This document shows positions 58,726 to 64,000 of a stretch of 64,000 nucleotides of DNA, in pieces. The position numbers and the translations under genes are program-made. This DNA is from a bacterium (GTDB taxonomy: Bacteria > Pseudomonadota > Alphaproteobacteria > Acetobacterales > Acetobacteraceae). Numbering within the stretch: position 1 is the stretch's first letter; each line of letters opens with the position of its first letter. Location of the stretch: contig JAMFRO010000018.1 in NCBI GenBank assembly GCA_026224825.1, positions 1 through 64,000 of the forward strand, in the 5' to 3' direction. A model generated the notes under the pieces. The model saw nothing but the letters and a program-made list of their open reading frames with translations. It did no database searches and had not been told where the DNA came from.

Positions 58726-58743
58726 CGGCCAGGAAACACGCAC

Positions 58744-61700
58744 ATGCCAGCCGACCGCAGCCGCCGCATCGATACACCCGCCAACGGCTATATTCTCCCC
58801 ATCGCGCAGCAGGGGCGCGTGGTGCTGGACCGCGATTTCAACGCCTGGGGCAGTTTTCTGGGCGCACGCATCGATGCCGATGCACTGGACATCGTGGGGC
58901 CCTGCGGCACACCGGATAACGGCTTTGCCATCTCCGCGCCCAGCACCTCGCCGCCAGGCGCGTTCTGGAGCCCGCCGCAGCCGGAAAGCCCACCCGCCGG
59001 CGAAGGCACGGGCTGGGATTTCCTGATCTCCGGCGGCACCATGTATGTCGGCGGATTGCGCGTGCACTGGCCGGCGGTGCAGTCCGGCCAGACCATCACC
59101 TACAGCGCCGCCGACCAGCCGGAGCTGGTACCGCCTGTGACCGGGCTGATCGATTTCATCTTCAGGCGCCCGACCCAGGAGCTGGTCTACCTGAGTGTCA
59201 CGCTGCAGGAGGTGAGCGCGGCGGAAGATCCCGACCTGCTGGATGTGGCGCTCGGCGGGCCGGACACCACGCAAAGGCTGAAGCAGCGCGTGCGGGTGGA
59301 ACGGCTCGGCGTGGATGCCACCGCCTGCGCGGATGCCTGGTCGCAGGCCATCACCGCCTGGAGCGGGCAGGGGCTCGATTTCGACCCCGTGACGATGCGG
59401 CTGGTGCCGGCGGTGAAACTGCAGGTCGGCTTCACCCAGGACGGCCCCTCCGGCGGCCCCTGCGACCCGGTGGCGGCCGGTGGCTTCCTGGGGCCGGACA
59501 ACCAGTCCATCCGCGTGCAGGTGGCGCAGGACACGCTGCTGTGGAGCTACGACAATGCCAGCTTCCTCTACCGCATCCAGGTGGCGTCCGACCGCCAGAC
59601 CATCACGCTGATCGGCGGCCCGCCGGATGTGCAGCATTACCCGCAAACCGGGCAGGTCGTGGAAATCCTCACCACCAGCGCGGTGATCGACAGCGTGCCG
59701 GATGAAATCAATGGCGGCAGCATCGTGCGCGCGGCGGCGCAGCCCACGGGCACGCTGTTCACCCTCACCAAGCCTTACGGCCCGGCGACGCAAGGTGCCG
59801 CCACCAACGTGCTGGTGCTGCCGGCACCGTTAGACCCAGCTTTGCTGGCCAGCGGTCTGCCGCTGTTCCTGCGCGTCTGGCAGGCGCAACTGCCGCTGTC
59901 CTTCAACACGCCGATTACCGTGCAGGACGCCAACAACAATTCCACCGGCCTTACCGTGACCCTGTCCGGTGCCACGGCGGCGGCGGACGGCGCTTTCTGG
60001 CAGATCGCGGCCCGGCCCGCGACGCCGCAGGGTGTTTACCCTGAGGAGCTGCTGCTGGCGCCGCAGCCGGCGGATGGGCCGGTGCAGGCGGTCTGCCCGC
60101 TGGCGGTGATCGACTGGACGGCGGCGAACGGCCCGGCCATCGCCGATTGCCGCACACAGTTCGACAATCTGGCGGTGCTGACGGCGCGCCAGCCCGGCTG
60201 CTGCACGATCGGCGTGTCGCCCGCCGATCTCGGGCCGCAGCGTAGCCTGCAGGACATCATCGATACCGCCGTGCTGCGGGCGAGAGGGGTGACCATCTGC
60301 CTCACCGCCGGCACCTACAAGTTGGCGGCGCCGCTGCAACTCACCCGGCTGCATAGCGGGCTGACCCTGGAATGTTGTGCCGGCGCGGCGGTGTTTATAC
60401 CCTCGGCCAGCGCCGCTGCCAGCGCCTTTAGCGAAGGCCTGATCACCCTCAACGGCGCCGCGCGGGTGACGTTGCGCGGGCTCATATTACAGCCGCCGCT
60501 GGTGCCGGTGAGTCAGGATCTGCTGGCCGAGCTTACCGGCAATCTCAGCGCCGCCGCCCAGGCTGACGCCACAACGCTGCTGCGCTCCCCCAGCCTCAGC
60601 ATCGGCATCCATGCCAGCAACGCCACGGCGCTGAAACTGCAGAATTGCGGCGTGGAATTTTTCCATGGCCTGACGGAGCAGATTATCGATCTGGTGGCGG
60701 CGGGGCTGCTGCTGCGCGGCGATTGCACGGGGCTGCTGGTGGAGACATGCGCCTTCGGTTCGTCCTTCACCCCGACCTATAACCCCCTCAGCACGGCCAG
60801 CAGCTTTACCGACTATGTCGCCGCTGATCGTCAGGACTTCGCCGCAACGGCCACGCCGGCAAGTACCGGCACGGTCAGTTCCGCCGCCACGCTGGCGGCG
60901 GAGACGTCCCTCGTAACAGACCACAACATCACCCTGGCGGTGGACCAGGCACCCAGCATCGCCAGCGGCCCGACTCTGGTACCGCCGCATATCACGCTGG
61001 GCGCAGCGGCAACGCCTGCCTCCACGCTTGAGGTGGCGCATGACACGCTGAATCTGGGCGGCACTTCGGCCCTCGCGGCGCATGAGGTCGAGGCCGCGCC
61101 GACTCTGGCTGAGACAGCAACGACCCTGCATGAACAGCCGCAACAGCAGCCGCAGTCCGATGCCGGCGCCAATGCCGCTGGCAGCATCACCGTCAGCACC
61201 TCGCTGGCTGCCCAGGCCACGACTCAATCCGCCGGCACATTATCGCTCTCCAGCGACTTGTTGCTCGACACGGCGTATCAGCTCTACGCCGGCACCGGGC
61301 TGGCACAGATTCTGGCCAGCCGCAGCGGCGCCAGCGCGCTCACCCTGCGGCGGCCGATGGTGGCCAGTTGCGGCATCGTGGCGGCAACCTGGCAGCCGGC
61401 GCCGCAGCAGGGCAGCGCGCTGACCGAGAATGCCTTCCGCGCCAGCCTCATCGAATGCACGCTGGATGGCGCGGTGATCCGCGACAATGATTTCACCAGC
61501 CTCACCTTCGCCACGCTGCTCAGCACCAATGCCCAGGCTTTGCGCCTGCAGGACAATAACGCGACCGGCGGCGTGGCCGGTTTCTGGGTGACCCTGCCGG
61601 AAATGGGGTCGGCCTACGGCGCCGCCGAGGGTACGAATATCTATTCCGTCAGCGTGTTCAATTTCGAGGAATACCAGGCGCTGTCGGGCTTCCTGCCGCT

Positions 61701-62304
61701 GCTGCCACTGCCGCCGGCACTCGTGTTGCAAGTATTGGACAGGGCCACGGATGATACCCTTGCCGCGAACCAGGCCAGCACGGCAGAGACACGCGCCGCC
61801 ACCGGCGTGAATTTCAGCATCTTCGTCACCGGCAACCATGCCACCACCGGCCAGCGCAGCGCTGTGATCCCGGATGCGAATGCGACAACGAACGTGAACG
61901 CGAATGCGGCAGCCAACACCACACCCACCGGCACCAGCGCGCTGCTGCTCTGGCTGATCCCGGACATCGTGGCGGATGCGCTCGAAAACAGTGATATTTC
62001 CGCCATCGTCGCCAATAATCATTTCATTTCCGCGACACCGGATACGCCGACGGCACTGCTGGCGCTGGCCAATCTGCAGGCAGGCGCCGTCAACGGCAAC
62101 ATCATCCTCAACCAGCCGGGGCCGATCGAGGCCGACCTCTCCGCCCCCAGCCTGTGGGTGGTGATCTCCGAATCGCTGCAATCCACCGAGCCCTTCGCCG
62201 CCAGCGGCAATGTGCTGCGCGGCCTGTCGGACCTCAACCTGCTGGGGCGCGGCACGGCGGCGCAGCGGGCCGGCTGGTCCGGCTATAATGCGGACCCGTT
62301 CTGA
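58744..62304 (+). CDS. DUF6519 beta-helix eCIS protein
   Basis: 1186 residues. The start RIDTPANGYILPIAQQGRVVLDRDFNAWGSFLGARIDADALDIVGPCGTPDNGFAIS is the recognised DUF6519 region. Jelly-roll-like middle (to about 470) follows, then a right-handed beta-helix (LQDIIDTAVLRARGVTICLTAGTYKLAAPLQLTRLHSGLTLECC; LKLQNCGVEFFHGLTEQIIDLVAAGLLLRGDCTGLLVETCAFG). Residues ~696-840 are a Thr/Ala/Ser-rich insert without helix-like rungs, after which the beta-helix resumes (ASLIECTLDGAVIRDNDFTSL). It may be a baseplate-surface or target-recognition component. Enzymatic residues not recognised. Confidence 0.8.
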   Translation: MPADRSRRIDTPANGYILPIAQQGRVVLDRDFNAWGSFLGARIDADALDIVGPCGTPDNGFAISAPSTSPPGAFWSPPQPESPPAGEGTGWDFLISGGTMYVGGLRVHWPAVQSGQTITYSAADQPELVPPVTGLIDFIFRRPTQELVYLSVTLQEVSAAEDPDLLDVALGGPDTTQRLKQRVRVERLGVDATACADAWSQAITAWSGQGLDFDPVTMRLVPAVKLQVGFTQDGPSGGPCDPVAAGGFLGPDNQSIRVQVAQDTLLWSYDNASFLYRIQVASDRQTITLIGGPPDVQHYPQTGQVVEILTTSAVIDSVPDEINGGSIVRAAAQPTGTLFTLTKPYGPATQGAATNVLVLPAPLDPALLASGLPLFLRVWQAQLPLSFNTPITVQDANNNSTGLTVTLSGATAAADGAFWQIAARPATPQGVYPEELLLAPQPADGPVQAVCPLAVIDWTAANGPAIADCRTQFDNLAVLTARQPGCCTIGVSPADLGPQRSLQDIIDTAVLRARGVTICLTAGTYKLAAPLQLTRLHSGLTLECCAGAAVFIPSASAAASAFSEGLITLNGAARVTLRGLILQPPLVPVSQDLLAELTGNLSAAAQADATTLLRSPSLSIGIHASNATALKLQNCGVEFFHGLTEQIIDLVAAGLLLRGDCTGLLVETCAFGSSFTPTYNPLSTASSFTDYVAADRQDFAATATPASTGTVSSAATLAAETSLVTDHNITLAVDQAPSIASGPTLVPPHITLGAAATPASTLEVAHDTLNLGGTSALAAHEVEAAPTLAETATTLHEQPQQQPQSDAGANAAGSITVSTSLAAQATTQSAGTLSLSSDLLLDTAYQLYAGTGLAQILASRSGASALTLRRPMVASCGIVAATWQPAPQQGSALTENAFRASLIECTLDGAVIRDNDFTSLTFATLLSTNAQALRLQDNNATGGVAGFWVTLPEMGSAYGAAEGTNIYSVSVFNFEEYQALSGFLPLLPLPPALVLQVLDRATDDTLAANQASTAETRAATGVNFSIFVTGNHATTGQRSAVIPDANATTNVNANAAANTTPTGTSALLLWLIPDIVADALENSDISAIVANNHFISATPDTPTALLALANLQAGAVNGNIILNQPGPIEADLSAPSLWVVISESLQSTEPFAASGNVLRGLSDLNLLGRGTAAQRAGWSGYNADPF

Positions 62305-62307
62305 GCC

Positions 62308-63489
62308 ATGAGCAACGCACTCGCCATCGCCGCGGTGACCGAGAGCATCGTCAGCCTGGTGACGGAGGGGCTCGATGCCTCGCTCGTCACCGGGGCGCAG
62401 GTCACGGCGCTGCCGCCGGACGGGAGCGGGCTGCCCACGCCGGGCGTGAACATCTTTCTCTACCAGGTGTCGCCCAACAAAGCCTATCGCAATGCCGATC
62501 TGCCGACCCGGGATGCGCAGGGTAATCTGTTGCGCAAGCCGATGGCCGCGCTCGACCTATATTACCTGTTCACCTTCTACGGTGATGCCACCGCGCGCGA
62601 GCAGGAGCGGCTGCTGGGCGCCGTGGCGCTGACACTGCAGGCCAACCCCACCCTGCCGCGCAGCCTGATCCAAAGCATCCAGTCCTCGACCTCCTTCCTC
62701 AACACCTCCACACTAGATACGCAATCGGAACTCATCCGCTTCACGCCGATCGTGTTCTCTCTGGAGGAATTATCGAAACTCTGGTCGTTTCTCCTCAAAA
62801 TCGATTATGTCCTCTCCACCGCCTATGTCGCGAGCGTGGTGCTGATTGAAACGAACGACATTGTGCCCGGCCCGGCCTTGCCCGTGCTCAGCTATAATTT
62901 CACCGCCCAGCCCATCGCGGCGCCAGTGATCACAGCGGTGGCCGCGACACCGGATGCCACAAAGCCGATCCTGGCCGGCAGCAGCATCGCCATTTCCGGT
63001 ACCAATCTGGCAGCGCCGAGCGGCAGCGTGACGCAGTTGCTGCTGAACGGCAGCGCCGTGACGGCGAATGTCGTGTCCGCGCAGGAGATCACCCTGGCCC
63101 TGCCGGCTACGCTGGCGGCGGGGGCGCAGACCGTGCAGGTAACGCAGCCGCTGCTGCTGGGCGCCCCGCCCGTGGCACATCCCGGCACCGGCCCCTCCTC
63201 CGCGCCCTTCGCCTTCACCCTGCTGCCGCAGGTGAGTGCCGCGAGCCCGGTGGCTGGGCCGGCGGTTTCCGTCACGCTGAACCCGCCGGCCCAGCAGGGC
63301 CAGCGTGTCATCCTGCTGCTGACGGCGCAGGCCGCCCCGCATGGCGTACTGCTGTTCGATGGCGGCACGCAGAGCGCCACGGTGGCCAGCCTATCCATCG
63401 CCACGCCCGGCCTCGCCGCCGGCAGCTACGGCGTGCAGGTGCTGGTGGATGGCGCGGAGAGCCTGTCCGGGCCGGTGGTGACGCTGTGA
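62308..63489 (+). CDS. DUF4255-containing tube/sheath terminator (Afp16-like)
   Basis: 393 residues. The N-terminal ~190 residues are DUF4255-like (AIAAVTESIVSLVTEGLDASLVTGAQVTALPPDGSG, GVNIFLYQVSPNKAYRNADLPTRDAQGNLLRKPMAALDLYYLFTFYGD, RFTPIVFSLEELSKLWSFLLKIDYVLSTAYVASVVLIET). This family caps the distal end of tube and sheath. It is followed by two IPT/TIG-like Ig domains (KPILAGSSIAISGTNLAAPSGSVTQLLLNGSAV; RVILLLTAQAAPHGVLLFDGG), which most terminators lack and which may expose a surface. Start 62308, three bases after the previous stop. Confidence 0.88.
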   Translation: MSNALAIAAVTESIVSLVTEGLDASLVTGAQVTALPPDGSGLPTPGVNIFLYQVSPNKAYRNADLPTRDAQGNLLRKPMAALDLYYLFTFYGDATAREQERLLGAVALTLQANPTLPRSLIQSIQSSTSFLNTSTLDTQSELIRFTPIVFSLEELSKLWSFLLKIDYVLSTAYVASVVLIETNDIVPGPALPVLSYNFTAQPIAAPVITAVAATPDATKPILAGSSIAISGTNLAAPSGSVTQLLLNGSAVTANVVSAQEITLALPATLAAGAQTVQVTQPLLLGAPPVAHPGTGPSSAPFAFTLLPQVSAASPVAGPAVSVTLNPPAQQGQRVILLLTAQAAPHGVLLFDGGTQSATVASLSIATPGLAAGSYGVQVLVDGAESLSGPVVTL

Positions 63490-64000
63490 GCGGCCGGCGC
63501 GAATGGCAGGACCGCAACCAGGAGGCCATGAGCGCCGCCCTCACCCGGCTGAAAGCACTGCTGCGCGGTGAGGCACCGCCGCCCCTCCCGGATATGGCGG
63601 AGAGCGCGCTGGCACATCTTGTGGAGGCATTCGGCCTCTCGTCTTTCGAGCGCGACATATTGGTGCTGTGCGCCGGCATGGAGCTGGATGGCGACGTGCC
63701 GGATCTGTGCGCCAGGGCGCGGGGCGACACCGCCAAAGGCGGCCCCAATTTCGCTTTGGCCTTCGCTCTGCTGCCGGAGCCGCATTGGTCGGCACTGGTG
63801 CCGGAGGCGCCGCTCAGGGCCTGGCGGCTGGTGGAGCTGGAAACCGGCCCGCTGCTCACCAGGGCACGGCTGCGCATCGACGAGCGCGTGCTGCATTTCC
63901 TCACCGGGCTGCAGCAGATGGACGACCGCCTGGCCATGCTCCTGGAAAAACTGCCCATGCCGGAGGCGCTGCCGCCGTCGCTTGCGCAATTGGCGGAGCA
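63486..64000 (+). CDS. eCIS AAA+ ATPase, N-terminal part (cut by window end)
   Basis: Open from GTG 63486, overlapping the DUF4255 stop (GTGA), to the end of the window with no stop; 171 residues visible. MSGRREWQDRNQEAMSAAL begins it, followed by LAHLVEAFGLSSFERDILVLCAGMELDGDVPDLCARAR and LALAFALLPEPHWSALVPEAPLRAWRLVEL, the N-terminal winged-helix-like domain of Afp15-type AAA+ proteins. The Walker motifs lie outside the window. Afp15-like ATPases are needed for eCIS assembly or cargo loading. Translational coupling to the terminator is clear. Confidence 0.82.
   Translation, partial: MSGRREWQDRNQEAMSAALTRLKALLRGEAPPPLPDMAESALAHLVEAFGLSSFERDILVLCAGMELDGDVPDLCARARGDTAKGGPNFALAFALLPEPHWSALVPEAPLRAWRLVELETGPLLTRARLRIDERVLHFLTGLQQMDDRLAMLLEKLPMPEALPPSLAQLAE

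Noticed and set aside
43508-64000. Prophage or type VI secretion system
   Set aside because: No capsid, portal, terminase, integrase or lysis genes and no TssJ/L/M or ClpV; DUF4255, DUF6519 and the Afp15-like ATPase start are eCIS hallmarks.

Overview
The window reads as a chromosomal segment of a GC-rich alphaproteobacterium. An Acetobacteraceae-like host is inferred from the periplasmic PQQ alcohol oxidation genes, the form of PqqA, the giant Hint-domain protein and the DUF6502/DUF5666 pair. No rRNA, tRNA, CRISPR array, intact insertion sequence or phage capsid/terminase gene was seen.

Layout. 1-1.1 kb: end of a membrane protein and a SnoaL-like protein. 1.7-4.9 kb (minus): an unusual three-gene operon with an acyl-CoA-dehydrogenase-like flavoprotein lacking the usual catalytic Glu, a PhnD-like binding protein without signal peptide, and a TusA-like/diiron ferritin-like fusion. 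4.9-6.6 kb: periplasmic MsrA divergent from a LysR regulator. 6.8-14.6 kb (minus): one operon, pqqA-pqqB-pqqC-pqqD-pqqE, TonB-dependent receptor, quinohemoprotein alcohol dehydrogenase. pqqA is only 25 codons. The dehydrogenase carries the Asp-x-Asp signature associated with lanthanide use, but lacks the usual vicinal cysteines. It is therefore a self-contained cofactor, uptake and enzyme unit.

14.6-26.1 kb (plus): a decayed flavoprotein gene, then a catabolic cluster. It has three CaiB/BaiF CoA-transferases, a GntR/FCD regulator, two MaoC-type hydratases, a 3-hydroxyisobutyrate-dehydrogenase-like enzyme, an aldehyde dehydrogenase, a CitE-like lyase and an APH-like protein. The CoA-transferase + hydratase + CitE lyase logic resembles itaconate/mesaconate-type dicarboxylate degradation. 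Two of the CoA-transferases overlap and probably form a heteromer. A palindromic sequence recurs in the two promoters on either side of the GntR gene.

26.4-29.8 kb: a GT4 glycosyltransferase and a glycogen-debranching-type enzyme. 29.9-34 kb (minus): DUF3313 lipoprotein, small membrane ORFs, and a DUF6502-DUF5666 pair. Two near-identical TGGGAA-N3-TTCCCA palindromes lie in this region. 34.1-42.8 kb (plus): a TPR sulfotransferase translationally coupled to a 2294-residue Gly-rich repeat protein ending in a Hint domain.

43.5-64 kb (plus, running off the edge): a compact, largely overlapping operon for an extracellular contractile injection system (eCIS). Its genes are sheath, tube, zinc-ribbon hub chaperone, Pro/Ala-rich protein, small protein, CIS tube-initiator, LysM-like protein, gp27/D-like hub, gpV spike, PAAR-like tip, gp25, two gpJ-like baseplate proteins, tail protein I, a DUF6519 beta-helix protein, a DUF4255 terminator and the start of an AAA+ ATPase. 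No toxin or obvious tail fibre lies inside the window; these would be expected beyond base 64000.

Family names rest on recognition of motifs by eye; no database search was run.
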